Origin: Actinomarinicola tropica
GTDB taxonomy: Bacteria > Actinomycetota > Acidimicrobiia > Acidimicrobiales > SKKL01
Length of the DNA stretch: 64,000 bases
Assembly: GCF_009650215.1 (NCBI RefSeq)
Contig: NZ_CP045851.1
Location: 1,713,189-1,777,188 of the forward strand
Direction: 5' to 3'
Shown here: positions 1 through 8,924 of the stretch, one piece after another
How positions within the stretch are numbered: position 1 is the first letter of the stretch
How the letters are laid out: each line of letters starts with the position of its first letter
Position numbers and translations under genes: made by a program
The notes under the pieces: generated by a model
What the model was told of the DNA's origin: nothing
Database searches by the model: none
Seen by the model: only the letters and a program-made list of their open reading frames with translations

Positions 1-1
1 C

Positions 2-298
2 GGCGCGCGGCTGCACGTCGTCCGGCGACGGCGCACGCTCTCCGGCGACCCCGGGGAGTACGTCACGCTCCTCGCGGTCCACGGCCCGGCCGACGGCGTT
101 CGGACCGAGGGCTTGCTCTACCCCCTGCACGGCGAACGGCTGGAGCCGGGGTCGAGTCGGGGCGTGAGCAACGAGCTGGTGGGCCGGGCCGGTGTCGTCG
201 AGCTCGACGTCGGCGTCCTCCTCGTGGTGATGCCCGGGCCGTGGGCGCGACCAGGCGCCCCGGCCGACCCCCCGACCGGAAGGACCACCACCCGATGA
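2..298 (+). CDS. Thiamine pyrophosphokinase, C-terminal part (5' end outside window)
   Basis: The frame is open from the window edge to TGA at 296-298, giving 98 residues. The run EYVTLLAVHG, then GLLYPLHGERL and the GVSNE motif, matches the C-terminal thiamin-binding (B1) domain of thiamine pyrophosphokinases, which transfer pyrophosphate from ATP to thiamine to make the cofactor ThDP. The stop overlaps the ATG of the next gene (ATGA), and that gene encodes a thiamine-binding lipoprotein, so uptake and activation of thiamine appear coupled. The last 25 or so residues are Pro/Arg-rich and probably not part of the fold. Confidence 0.82.
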   Translation, partial: GARLHVVRRRRTLSGDPGEYVTLLAVHGPADGVRTEGLLYPLHGERLEPGSSRGVSNELVGRAGVVELDVGVLLVVMPGPWARPGAPADPPTGRTTTR

Positions 299-1401
299 GC
301 ACCAGAGCCCCGTTCCGCCGTCGGCGCGCCGCCGTCGCGGCCGCCGCGCTCGCTGCGACGCTCGTCGCCGCGTCGTGCGGCGGCGACGACAGCGCCGACG
401 AGGGACCCGCCGACGGCGCCGCACCTGACGGCCCCTCGGGCGAGGTCGTCGTCGTCGCCCACGATTCGTTCGACCTCGACGACGACATGCGCGCCGCGTT
501 CGAGGAGGAGACCGGCCTGACGGTCACGGTGCAGCAGGGAGGCGACGCCGTGTCGGTCGTCAACCAGGCGATCCTCACCGCCGGCGACCCGCTCGGCGAC
601 GTGCTCTTCGGCCTCGACGACGCCACGCTCAGCCGGGCCCTCGACGCCGACCTCTTCGTGCCTCACGAGGCCGAGCGGCTCGACGAGGTCGACCCGGCCC
701 TCGTGCTCGACGACGAGCACCGGGTGACGCCGATCGACCACGGTGCGGTGTGCGTGAACTACGACGCCGAGTGGTTCGCGTCCGAGGGGCTCGAACCCCC
801 GGCCGACCTCGCGGCGCTCGCCGACCCGGCCTACGCCGACATGCTCGTCGTGCAGAACCCGGCCTCGAGCTCACCGGGCCTGGCGTTCCTCACCGCCTCG
901 GTCGCCGAGTTCGGCGAGGACGGCTGGCTCGACTACTGGCAGGGCCTGGAGGACAACGGCGTCGACGTCGCCGCCGACTGGTCCGATGCCTACTACACGC
1001 GGTTCTCGGGCGGTGCGGGTGAGGGCGATCGTCCGCTCGTCGTCTCCTACGGATCGAGCCCGCCGGCCGAGGTCCTCGGCCTCGATCCGCTGCCCGAGGA
1101 GGCGCCCACCGGCGTCGTCGAGAGCACCTGCGTCCGCCAGATCGAGTTCGCCGGCGTGCTGGCCGGCGCCGAGAACCCGGAGGGTGCCGCCCTCCTCATC
1201 GACTTCCTCCTCTCCGATCGCTTCCAGGAGTCGATCCCGCTGACCTACTTCGTCCACCCGGTGATCGAGGGCACCGAGCTCCCCGAGGTGTTCGAGCGCT
1301 TCGCCGTCGACCCCGACGACCCCTACCAGCTGGAGCCCGAGGTCGTCGCCGACAACCGCGACCGGTGGATCGACGAGTGGACCGACGCCGTCCTGCGCTG
1401 A
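295..1401 (+). CDS. thiB: Thiamine ABC transporter, substrate-binding lipoprotein ThiB
   Basis: The 368-residue protein has an Arg-rich N-terminus, a hydrophobic stretch (residues 13-26) and a lipobox ending at Cys28 (LVAASC), so it should be lipid-anchored outside the membrane. The mature part aligns by eye with E. coli ThiB along its length: the SSPGLAFL segment, SYGSSPPAEVL, and the C-terminal WIDEWTDAVLR. It captures thiamine or its phosphates for the ThiPQ importer. I start it at ATG 295 because this gives the ATGA overlap with the kinase gene and a proper signal peptide; the ATG at 241 would add 18 charged residues in front. Confidence 0.88.
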   Translation: MSTRAPFRRRRAAVAAAALAATLVAASCGGDDSADEGPADGAAPDGPSGEVVVVAHDSFDLDDDMRAAFEEETGLTVTVQQGGDAVSVVNQAILTAGDPLGDVLFGLDDATLSRALDADLFVPHEAERLDEVDPALVLDDEHRVTPIDHGAVCVNYDAEWFASEGLEPPADLAALADPAYADMLVVQNPASSSPGLAFLTASVAEFGEDGWLDYWQGLEDNGVDVAADWSDAYYTRFSGGAGEGDRPLVVSYGSSPPAEVLGLDPLPEEAPTGVVESTCVRQIEFAGVLAGAENPEGAALLIDFLLSDRFQESIPLTYFVHPVIEGTELPEVFERFAVDPDDPYQLEPEVVADNRDRWIDEWTDAVLR

Positions 1402-3029
1402 CGCCGAGCCGTGCGCCCACGGGTCGGATCGGACCCGTGGGCGCCGCGGTGCTCTCCCTCCCGCCGCTGGTGTTCCTGGCGGTGTTCTTCGCCGTCCCCG
1501 TGGGCGCCATCCTCCTGACCGGACTCCGTCCCGACGGGTCGTGGGCCCTCGGGGCGCTCGTCGAGGTCCTCGGTGACGGGGCGCTCCGGGGCGTCGTGTG
1601 GTTCACGCTGTGGCAAGCCGTCCTCTCGACGGTCCTCACGCTCGCGGTGGGTGTGCCGGTCGCCTACGCCCTCACGCGATTCGACTTCCCGGGCCGTCGC
1701 GTCGTGCACGCCGCCCTGCTCGTCCCCTTCGTCCTGCCGACCGTCGTGGTCGCCGTGGCCTTCATCGTCACGCTCGGCTCCGGGCTGCGGGGCACCTTGG
1801 TGGCGATCCTCGTCGCCCACGTCTTCTTCAACGTGGCCGTGGTCGTCCGGGTGGTGGGCGGCCTGCTCGAGAAGCTCGATCCGCGCATGGAGGACGCCGC
1901 GGCCACGCTCGGGGCCGGGCGCTGGCGGACGGCCCTCCACGTCGTGCTGCCGCTCGCCCGGCCGGCGATCGTGTCGGCCGCCGGGGTGGTGTTCCTCTTC
2001 ACGTTCACGTCGTTCGGGGTGGTCCTCCTGCTCGGCGGGCCCGAGCACGCCACCCTCGAGGTCGAGATCCACCGGCAGACCACCCAGCTGCTCGACCTGC
2101 CGGTTGCGGCGGCGCTGTCGCTCCTCCAGCTCGCGATCGTCGCCGGGCTGCTCGCCGTCGGCACGGGGCGCCAGCAGGCGCTCGCCGTGGCCCAACCCAT
2201 CGCCGGGGACGCGGCCAGCGTTCGACGTCCTCGGGGCGTGGGGGAGCGCTCCTTCCTCGCAGCTGCTCTCGCCCTCGCCGGCGCCCTCGTCGGCGTGCCG
2301 CTCGCGCTGCTCGTGCTCCGGTCGTTCCGGGCGCCCGACGGCGGCCTGGGGCTCCAGTGGTACCGGGCGCTCGTCGACCCGGAGGCGTCGGTGCTCGGCC
2401 GGCCGGCCCTCGACGCCGTGCGCCACTCGCTCGAGTTCGCGGTCGCAGCCACGGTGGTCGCCGTGGTCGTCGGTCTGGCCGCTGCGGTGGTGGTCACCCG
2501 CGGGCCCCGCCGCTGGGCCCGCGCGCTCGACGTGGTCCTCCTGCTCCCCCTCGGGGTCTCGGCGGTGACGGTCGGCTTCGGCTTCCTCATCTCGCTCGAC
2601 GATCCGCCGCTCGACCTGCGGGGGTCGTGGTGGCTCATCCCCATGGCGCAGGCGCTGGTGGCCGTGCCCTTCGTCGTACGCGTCCTCGTCCCGGTGCTGT
2701 CGTCGATCGACGACCGCGTCCGGGAGGCCGCGGCGGTGCTGGGGGCATCGCCGGCGCGCGTCTGGAGGGAGGTCGACCTGCCGCTCGTGGGGCGCGCCGT
2801 CGGTGTGGCCGCCGGCTTCGCCTTCGCCGTGTCGCTCGGCGAGTTCGGGGCCACGGTCTTCATCGCCCGCGCCGAGACGGTCACCGTCCCCGTCGCCATC
2901 CTGCGGCTGCTCGGCCGGCCGGGTCCGTCCAACTTCGGGCAGGCGATGGCGCTGAGCACCATCCTCATGGTCATGACGACGGTGTCGCTCCTCGTGATCT
3001 CCCGGCTCCGGCCCGGGGGGACGCGGTGA
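1365..3029 (+). CDS. thiP: Thiamine ABC transporter permease ThiP
   Basis: This 554-residue polytopic protein is a fused two-domain permease of the FbpB/ThiP type. About a dozen hydrophobic segments are visible. Each half carries an EAA loop that docks the ATPase: EDAAATLGAGRW in the first half and REAAAVLGASPARVW in the second, each followed by a DLPL/VLPL turn. It moves thiamine delivered by ThiB. The GTG at 1365 lies inside the end of thiB; GTG 1377 is an equally good start, since the first 25 residues look non-conserved. The stop overlaps the thiQ start (GTGA). Confidence 0.87.
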   Translation: MDRRVDRRRPALTPSRAPTGRIGPVGAAVLSLPPLVFLAVFFAVPVGAILLTGLRPDGSWALGALVEVLGDGALRGVVWFTLWQAVLSTVLTLAVGVPVAYALTRFDFPGRRVVHAALLVPFVLPTVVVAVAFIVTLGSGLRGTLVAILVAHVFFNVAVVVRVVGGLLEKLDPRMEDAAATLGAGRWRTALHVVLPLARPAIVSAAGVVFLFTFTSFGVVLLLGGPEHATLEVEIHRQTTQLLDLPVAAALSLLQLAIVAGLLAVGTGRQQALAVAQPIAGDAASVRRPRGVGERSFLAAALALAGALVGVPLALLVLRSFRAPDGGLGLQWYRALVDPEASVLGRPALDAVRHSLEFAVAATVVAVVVGLAAAVVVTRGPRRWARALDVVLLLPLGVSAVTVGFGFLISLDDPPLDLRGSWWLIPMAQALVAVPFVVRVLVPVLSSIDDRVREAAAVLGASPARVWREVDLPLVGRAVGVAAGFAFAVSLGEFGATVFIARAETVTVPVAILRLLGRPGPSNFGQAMALSTILMVMTTVSLLVISRLRPGGTR

Positions 3030-4087
3030 GCCTCCGCCTCGACCGCGTCACCGTCCACCTCGGGGGTCGCGACGTCGTGCGCGACGTTTCCCTCGATGTG
3101 GGCGACCGAGAGGTGCTGGCCGTTCTCGGCCCGAGCGGCAGCGGCAAGACGACGGTCCTGCGGGTGATCGCCGGCCTCCAGGCGCCCACGTCCGGCCGGG
3201 TCGAGATCGACGGCCGCGACGTCACCGCCGTGCCCACCCACGCGCGCGGGGTCGGGATGATGTTCCAGGACCACGCCCTGTTCCCGCATCGAGACGTGGG
3301 CGGCAACGTGGCGTTCGGGATGCGCATGGCCCGTGCCTCCCGCTCCGCGACCCGCAGCCGCGTGGCGGAGGTCCTCGACCTCGTCGGGCTCTCGGGCTTC
3401 GAGTCCCGTGCCGTCGACGGGTTGTCCGGTGGCGAGCGCCAGCGCGTCGCGCTGGCTCGGGCGCTCGCCCCCCGACCGTCGCTCCTGCTGCTGGACGAGC
3501 CGCTCGGCTCGCTCGACCGAGCGCTGCGCGACCGCCTCCTCGACGAGCTCGCCGGCTTGCTCCGCTCGGCGGGGGTCACGGCCGTGCACGTCACCCACGA
3601 CCAGGCCGAGGCGTTCGCGACGGGGGAGAGGATCGCGGTCGTGCTCGACGGGCGGCTGGCCCAGGTCGGACCACCGCCGGAGCTGTGGCGGCGCCCGGTC
3701 GACCTCGACGTCGCCCGGGTCGTCGGCCCGGTCGGCGCCGTGCCCGTCGAGGTGCGGGACGGGCGCGTCGTCGCGCCGTGGGGCCCGCTTCCCGCACGCA
3801 CGCTGGCGTCGCCGCCGACCGCCGACGGACCGGCGACGCTGCTCGTCCGTCCCGACGCGGTGGAGCTCTGCCTCGACGGCGCGGAGGCGCTCGGCATCGG
3901 GGGCACCGTCGCCCGCCGGTCGTTCCGCGGCGACCATGTGCAGCTCCACGTCGCCGTCCCCACCCCCGAGGGTGCCGTCGACCTGCCGGTCGTCGAGCAC
4001 GACCGCCTCGACCGCGACGTCGGCGAGCGGGTCACGCTCAGGCTGCGCGACCGCTCGGTGATCGTCGTCGACCCCGCCACGAGCTGA
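3026..4087 (+). CDS. thiQ: Thiamine ABC transporter ATP-binding protein ThiQ
   Basis: ATPase of the importer. Walker A GPSGSGKT (35-42), Q-loop MMFQDHALFPH, signature LSGGE (133-137), Walker B LLLLDEP (153-159) and the switch HVTHD are all intact. At 353 residues it is over 100 longer than enterobacterial ThiQ. The extra C-terminal part (from about residue 235) looks like a TOBE-type regulatory domain of the PotA/FbpC kind. The substrate is assigned from its neighbours ThiB, ThiP and the kinase; the ATPase alone would fit iron or polyamine importers equally well. Confidence 0.83.
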   Translation: MSLRLDRVTVHLGGRDVVRDVSLDVGDREVLAVLGPSGSGKTTVLRVIAGLQAPTSGRVEIDGRDVTAVPTHARGVGMMFQDHALFPHRDVGGNVAFGMRMARASRSATRSRVAEVLDLVGLSGFESRAVDGLSGGERQRVALARALAPRPSLLLLDEPLGSLDRALRDRLLDELAGLLRSAGVTAVHVTHDQAEAFATGERIAVVLDGRLAQVGPPPELWRRPVDLDVARVVGPVGAVPVEVRDGRVVAPWGPLPARTLASPPTADGPATLLVRPDAVELCLDGAEALGIGGTVARRSFRGDHVQLHVAVPTPEGAVDLPVVEHDRLDRDVGERVTLRLRDRSVIVVDPATS

Positions 4088-4121
4088 CCACCGGGCCGCG
4101 TCACGCCGGGCGTGGTGCACC

Positions 4122-5093
4122 ATGGGCGGCGTGACCGCCCCCGCCACCCCCGACGACGTCGCCGCCGCGGCCCGCCGCATCGAACCACACGTCCGGCGCA
4201 CGCCGGTCCTCGACGTGGAGGTGCCCACCCCTGGTGGCCCACGTCGTGTGACGCTGAAGCTCGAGCTGCTCCAGGTGACCGGGTCGTTCAAGGTCCGGGG
4301 CGCGTTCAACCGGGTGCTGTCCGCACCGGAGGTGCCGCCCGTGGGCGTGATCGCGGCATCGGGGGGCAACCACGGCTTGGCCGTCGCGCACGTGGCGTCC
4401 ACGCTCGGGCTCGCCGCGGAGATCTTCGTGCCCGAGGCGTCGCCCGCCGCCAAGGTCGATCGGCTCCGGGCCGTCGGCGGACGGGTCGGCGTCACCGTCG
4501 GCGGCGCCCTGTACGCCGACGCCCAGGAGGCGGCCACGCGTCGGGCGGCGGAGTCCGGGGCGCTCGTCGTCCACCCCTACGACCAGGTCGAGGTCATCGC
4601 GGGGCAGGGCACGATGTCGCGCGAGCTCGAGGAGCAGGCGCCCGACGTCGACACGATCCTCGTGGCGGTCGGCGGCGGCGGGCTCATCGCCGGGGCCGCG
4701 TGCTGGTTCGAGGGCCGCCGGCGGATCGTCGCCGTCGAACCGGCGACGTCCTGCGCCCTCGCGGCCGCCCTCCGTGCCGGCCACCCCGTCGACGTGGAGG
4801 TGTCAGGCGTCGCCGCGGACTCGCTCGGCGCCCGCCGGGTGGGCGATCTGCCGTTCGCCGCTGCGCAGGTCGGCGTCACGGCATGCCTCACGGTGTCCGA
4901 CGACGAGATCGTCCGCGCCCAGCGGCACCTCTGGAGCGACGTGCGGCTCGTCGCCGAGCCGGGGGGTGCGACGGCGCTCGCCGCCCTCCTCTCCGGTGCC
5001 TACGTCCCCGAGCCCGACGAGCGGGTCGCCGTGGTCGTCTGCGGCGCCAACACCGACCCGGCGTCGGTCGCCACGCCGCGCGCCGATGGGTAG
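4122..5093 (+). CDS. PLP-dependent serine/threonine dehydratase
   Basis: This is a 323-residue fold-type II PLP enzyme. SFKVRGA carries the Schiff-base Lys57, ASGGNHGLA is the substrate loop, and VGGGGLIAGA binds the phosphate. It lacks the C-terminal ACT-like regulatory domain of biosynthetic IlvA, so it resembles the short catabolic threonine ammonia-lyases and serine racemases. The product would be 2-oxobutyrate or pyruvate. It follows thiQ after 34 nt without an obvious promoter and precedes a ThDP enzyme of the 2-oxoacid class. Which substrate it uses cannot be told from sequence. Confidence 0.82.
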   Translation: MGGVTAPATPDDVAAAARRIEPHVRRTPVLDVEVPTPGGPRRVTLKLELLQVTGSFKVRGAFNRVLSAPEVPPVGVIAASGGNHGLAVAHVASTLGLAAEIFVPEASPAAKVDRLRAVGGRVGVTVGGALYADAQEAATRRAAESGALVVHPYDQVEVIAGQGTMSRELEEQAPDVDTILVAVGGGGLIAGAACWFEGRRRIVAVEPATSCALAAALRAGHPVDVEVSGVAADSLGARRVGDLPFAAAQVGVTACLTVSDDEIVRAQRHLWSDVRLVAEPGGATALAALLSGAYVPEPDERVAVVVCGANTDPASVATPRADG

Positions 5094-5144
5094 CGGTCGC
5101 GCGGTGTGGGCAGAATGGCCGGACACGACCAGGAGGGGATGCCA

Positions 5145-6695
5145 GTGAACGGCGCCGAGCAGCTGATGCGGACGCTCGCGGACAACGGGGTCACCGCGTG
5201 CTTCGCGAACCCCGGCACGACCGAGATGCAGCTCGTCGCCGCACTCGACACCGAACGTCGCATCCGTCCCATCCTCGGCCTGTTCGAGGGGGTCGCGACC
5301 GGCGCCGCCGACGGGTTCGCCCGGATGTCCGAGGCGCCCGCCGCCACGATCCTCCACCTCGGCCCGGGCCTGGCCAACGGGTTGGCCAACCTGCACAACG
5401 CCCGTCGCGCCCACTCGCCGATCGTGAACCTCGTCGGCGACCACGCCACCTGGCACCGCGACGCCGACGCCCCGCTGACGAGCGACATCGAGTCGCTGGC
5501 GGGGCCGATGTCGGTCTGGGTCCACACGACGGCGCGCGCCGAGGACCTCGCCGCCGACGGTGCCGCGGCCGTCACCGCGTCGATGGAGCCGCCCGGGGGC
5601 CCCGCCACCCTGATCATCCCCCAGGACACGGCGTGGAGCGACGTGGACGCTGCCGCGCTGAGCTCGCCGAGCGAGCCCGGTCCGCGCGCCCTCGTCTCAC
5701 CCCACCACGTCGACGACGTCGCTCGGCTGCTGCGGGAGCAGGGCGCGTCGGCCGTCGTCGTCCTCGGGTCGGCGGCCCTGCGCCGCGACGGGCTCCTCGC
5801 GGCGTCGCGGGTGGCCGCCGCCACGGGGTGCCGCGTGGTCACCCAGGGCATGCCGTCGCGGGCCGAGCGGGGCGGCGGCCTGCCGAGCTTCCCGAGCGTC
5901 CCGTACTTCCCCGAGCAGGCCGTCGAGTCCTTCGCCGACGCCACGCTGATGGTCGTCGCGGGGACGACCGACCCGGTCTCCTTCTTCGGCTACCCGGGCC
6001 AGCCGAGCCACCCCCGGCCCGACAGCTGCGACCTGGTCAGCCTGGCCGGCCCGGAGGAGGACGCCGCGCACGCCCTCGACGCCCTGGCGTCGGCCCTCGA
6101 CGCTCCGGCGAGCGTCCGCACCGACGTCGAGCTCCCGCCGCTGCCGCACGGCTCGGCCTTCGGTGCCGGGGAGCTCGGCGCGGCGCTCGCCCACCTCCAG
6201 CCCGAGGGCGCGGTGGTCGTCGACGAGTCGATCACCTCCGGCATGGGCTACAGCATCCACGCCGTCGCCGCCCCCGCCCACGACGTGCTGCACCTGACGG
6301 GTGGTGCGATCGGCCAGGGGCTGCCGGTCGCGGTCGGCGCCGCCGTCGCCTGCCCGGACCGGCGCGTGATCGCGCTGCAGGCCGACGGCAGCGGCATGTA
6401 CACGCTCCAGGCGCTGTGGACGATGGCTCGCGAGTCGCTCGACGTCACCGTCGTCGTGCTCGCCAACCGCAACTACCGCATCCTCCAGTACGAGCTGCTG
6501 CGTGCCGGCGTCGCCGAGCCCGGTCCGGGAGCGATGGGCCTCACCGACCTCGGCCGCCCCGAGCTCGACTGGGTGTCGCTGGCCGCGGGCATGGGCGTCG
6601 ACGCTCGGCGCGCCACCACCTCCGACCAGTTCGTCGAGGCGCTGCGCCTCTCGTTCGCCACCGCCGGACCCACCCTCATCGAGGCCGTGATCTGA
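5145..6695 (+). CDS. Acetolactate-synthase-like ThDP-dependent enzyme
   Basis: The 516-residue protein has the three-domain ThDP-enzyme layout. An N-terminal PYR domain has NPGTTEM and the activating Glu in FEGVATGAADGFARM. A central domain follows, then a C-terminal PP domain with QADGSGMYTLQAL...ANRNY for Mg2+/ThDP binding. It belongs to the stand-alone benzoylformate-decarboxylase/acetolactate-synthase-like group common in actinobacteria. No regulatory small subunit is adjacent, so true acetolactate synthase activity is doubtful. AGGAGG at 5131-5136 sits 8 nt before GTG 5145, which makes that start better than the ATGs at 5115 or 5139. Confidence 0.8.
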   Translation: MNGAEQLMRTLADNGVTACFANPGTTEMQLVAALDTERRIRPILGLFEGVATGAADGFARMSEAPAATILHLGPGLANGLANLHNARRAHSPIVNLVGDHATWHRDADAPLTSDIESLAGPMSVWVHTTARAEDLAADGAAAVTASMEPPGGPATLIIPQDTAWSDVDAAALSSPSEPGPRALVSPHHVDDVARLLREQGASAVVVLGSAALRRDGLLAASRVAAATGCRVVTQGMPSRAERGGGLPSFPSVPYFPEQAVESFADATLMVVAGTTDPVSFFGYPGQPSHPRPDSCDLVSLAGPEEDAAHALDALASALDAPASVRTDVELPPLPHGSAFGAGELGAALAHLQPEGAVVVDESITSGMGYSIHAVAAPAHDVLHLTGGAIGQGLPVAVGAAVACPDRRVIALQADGSGMYTLQALWTMARESLDVTVVVLANRNYRILQYELLRAGVAEPGPGAMGLTDLGRPELDWVSLAAGMGVDARRATTSDQFVEALRLSFATAGPTLIEAVI

Positions 6696-6708
6696 TGGTC
6701 CCGGCCTG

Positions 6709-7164
6709 ATGGACCACACCGCCGAGCTGTCGGCGAGCTGCTCGCCGGCGACGCTGTTCTCCTGGGTCGACGACCTCGGCCGCTACCCGAGCTGGCTCGG
6801 CATCGTCGAGCGGGCCGAACCCGCGCCCGCCGACCCCGGCGATCCGGGACCGGCGTGGATCGTCGACCTGTCGGCGCGGGTCGGCCCGTTCTCCCGCGCC
6901 AAGCGGCTGCGGATGGTCCGCCGGGCGATCGACGCGCCGCGCTCGGTCGAGTTCGCGCGCCGCGAGCTCGACGGCCGTGACCACGGCGTGTGGGAGCTGC
7001 GGGCCCACGTCGCCGGCGACGCCACCTCGAGCCACCTGCGCATGCACCTGCACTACGGCGGCCGGCTATGGGGACCCGTGCTCGAGCCGATCCTCGGCGA
7101 GGAGATCGAGCGGTCCCGGGCCCGCCTCGTCCGCCTCGTCGCCGCCGACGCCGACGCCACCTGA
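6709..7164 (+). CDS. SRPBCC (START-like) family protein
   Basis: A 151-residue protein with the polyketide cyclase/dehydrase pattern: an N-terminal strand (HTAELSASCSP), the helix with LFSWVDDLGRYPSWLG, alternating strands (WIVDLSARV, VWELRAHVAG, SHLRMHLHYGG) and a long C-terminal helix. Such proteins bind hydrophobic ligands in a deep cavity, and no catalytic residues can be named. It begins 13 nt after the ThDP enzyme and ends 12 nt before the alpha/beta hydrolase, so the three are likely co-transcribed. Confidence 0.75.
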   Translation: MDHTAELSASCSPATLFSWVDDLGRYPSWLGIVERAEPAPADPGDPGPAWIVDLSARVGPFSRAKRLRMVRRAIDAPRSVEFARRELDGRDHGVWELRAHVAGDATSSHLRMHLHYGGRLWGPVLEPILGEEIERSRARLVRLVAADADAT

Positions 7165-7176
7165 GAGGACCGCACC

Positions 7177-8127
7177 GTGCCCGACCCGAGCGCCGTCCGC
7201 CTCTACGCCACCCGCCTCCGCCAGCTGGCGGGGCGCCGACCCTCCGACCGCCCCACGGCGATCGCCCCCGATCTCCCGCCCGGTCGTGTCGTCTCGCTGC
7301 CCGACCGCGGCGACGTCTTCGTGCGCGAGCAGGACGGACCGGACGGCCGGCCCCCGATCCTCCTGCTCCACGGGTGGCTGGCGAGCGCCGAGCTCAACTG
7401 GTTCGGGACCTTCGACCGCTTCGAGGGCGAACGTCGGGTCGTGGCGCTCGACCACCGGGGCCACGGTCGCGGCATGCACCCCGTCGACCCGTTCCGGCTG
7501 GTCGACTGCGCCGACGACGCCGCGGCCCTCCTCGACGTCCTCGGGATCGAGCGGGCGATCGTCGCCGGCTTCTCGATGGGCGGCCCCATCTCCCTCCTCC
7601 TCGCCGCGCGCCACCCCCGGCTGGTCGCCGGCCTCGTGCCCGCCTCCACGGCCCTGGTGTTCAACGAGACGCTCGCGGAGCGGCTCCGGTGGCGGTTCAT
7701 CCGCCTCCTCGAGCTCGGCGTCCGCCTGGGTGCGGGCGACCGGCTCGTCGCCCGGCTGGCGTTCGACTGGGGACGGGTCGACGAGCGCTTCGCTCCGCAC
7801 ACCTCCTGGCTCGCCGGTGAGTTCTCCCGGACCCTGCCCCGCGCGCTGCGCGAGGCGGGGACCGAGCTGAGCCGCTTCGACGCCCGGCCGTGGGCGGCCG
7901 ACCTCGACATCCCGGCCGCCATGGTGGTCACCGGGCGCGACTCGCTCGTGCCGGACCACCGCCAGCGGGCGCTCGCCGCCGCGCTCGACGCGCCCGAGAT
8001 CCTGCTCGGCGACCAGGACCACGACGCGCCGATCACCGCCGTCGACCGCTTCGCCGACGCGATCCACCGCGCGGTCTCGCTGGTCGACGAGGCGTTGGCC
8101 GCCCCGGCCGGTCGAGCGAGCGCCTAG
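7177..8127 (+). CDS. Alpha/beta-fold hydrolase
   Basis: A 316-residue hydrolase. The oxyanion region LLLHGWLAS comes first, then DHRGHGRG, the nucleophile elbow GFSMGG (Ser about 130) and the C-terminal acid/His pair in DQDHDAPI. There is no signal peptide, so it acts in the cytoplasm. The substrate is unknown; similar proteins are esterases, lipases or C-C hydrolases. GTG 7177 follows GAGAGGA at 7163-7169. Its TAG stop overlaps the TAG of the convergent ABC gene on the other strand, so there is no spacer between them. Confidence 0.82.
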   Translation: MPDPSAVRLYATRLRQLAGRRPSDRPTAIAPDLPPGRVVSLPDRGDVFVREQDGPDGRPPILLLHGWLASAELNWFGTFDRFEGERRVVALDHRGHGRGMHPVDPFRLVDCADDAAALLDVLGIERAIVAGFSMGGPISLLLAARHPRLVAGLVPASTALVFNETLAERLRWRFIRLLELGVRLGAGDRLVARLAFDWGRVDERFAPHTSWLAGEFSRTLPRALREAGTELSRFDARPWAADLDIPAAMVVTGRDSLVPDHRQRALAAALDAPEILLGDQDHDAPITAVDRFADAIHRAVSLVDEALAAPAGRASA

Positions 8128-8924
8128 AGGCCGCCGACGGCGCGGGCGTGGAAGCGCCCGTCGCTGGCGCTCACCTGCACGTCCACGCCGAAGCAGCTGG
8201 ACACCGGGCCGTCGGTCAGGACCTCGGCTGCGGGACCCGCGGCATGGATCGCGCCGTCGCGCAGGAGCAGCGCGTGGGTGACGCCGGGCGGGATCTCCTC
8301 GAGGTGGTGCGTCACGAGGATCGACGGGGGCGAGGACGGGTCGGCGGCCAACGCCGCCAGCTGGGCCATCAGCGCCTCGCGACCACCGAGGTCGAGGCCG
8401 GCCGCCGGCTCGTCGAGGATGAGCAGACCGGGGTCGACCATGAGGGCCCGGGCGAGCAGCGCCCGCTGGCGCTCACCCGACGAGAGCGTGCCGATGGCGT
8501 GGTCGGCCAGGTGCCCGATCCCCACGTCGGCGAGGAGGGCGTGCGCCTGCTCGAGCTCGGCCTCCTCGTAGGTGTGCCACCACGGCTCGAGGGCGCCGCG
8601 CGCCGCGGTGACCACGACATCGACGGTCCGCACCTCGGCGCGGAGCGCGGCGGCGATCGCGGCCGAGGTGATGCCGATGCGCTGGCGGTGGCGGCGGACG
8701 TCGATGCGGCCGAGCTCTCCGCCGAGCACCTCGACCCGTCCGGTGGTCGGGTGGAGCCGCAGGCTCGCGATCCGCAGGAGCGTGGTCTTGCCGGCGCCGT
8801 TCGGCCCGAGCACCACCCACCGCTGGCCGGCGTCGACGCGCCAGTCCACGTCGTGGAGGATCGTCCGCCCGTCGATGCGGACGCCGACCCCGGACAGGAG
8901 GAGCGCCGGTCCGCCGTCGGTCAC
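8124..8924 (-). CDS. ABC transporter ATP-binding protein (ModF/YlmA-like), orphan
   Basis: A 266-residue ATPase with Walker A GPNGAGKT, an LSSGERQRALLARAL signature, Walker B LLILDEP and the His switch VTHHLEE. The LSSGE form and the RRHRQRIGITS segment after Walker A resemble the COG1119 group (ModF/YlmA), whose transport partner is generally unknown. No permease or binding protein is nearby. The GTG start overlaps the stop of the upstream MarR gene (GTGA), so it is probably translated from the MarR mRNA and under MarR control. Confidence 0.82.
   Translation of the reverse strand: MTDGGPALLLSGVGVRIDGRTILHDVDWRVDAGQRWVVLGPNGAGKTTLLRIASLRLHPTTGRVEVLGGELGRIDVRRHRQRIGITSAAIAAALRAEVRTVDVVVTAARGALEPWWHTYEEAELEQAHALLADVGIGHLADHAIGTLSSGERQRALLARALMVDPGLLILDEPAAGLDLGGREALMAQLAALAADPSSPPSILVTHHLEEIPPGVTHALLLRDGAIHAAGPAAEVLTDGPVSSCFGVDVQVSASDGRFHARAVGGL

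Noticed and set aside
786-799. GGGG-CTCGAA-CCCC hairpin resembling a tRNA T-arm
   Set aside because: It lies in the thiB coding frame and no cloverleaf can be drawn around it.
1664-4537. Very long open frame on the minus strand opposite thiP/thiQ, and similar ones such as 60437-63535, 48666-52043 and 42120-45212
   Set aside because: High GC leaves antisense frames open. Their translations are Arg/Ser/Pro/His-rich without family motifs, while the plus-strand frames carry complete, well-known proteins.
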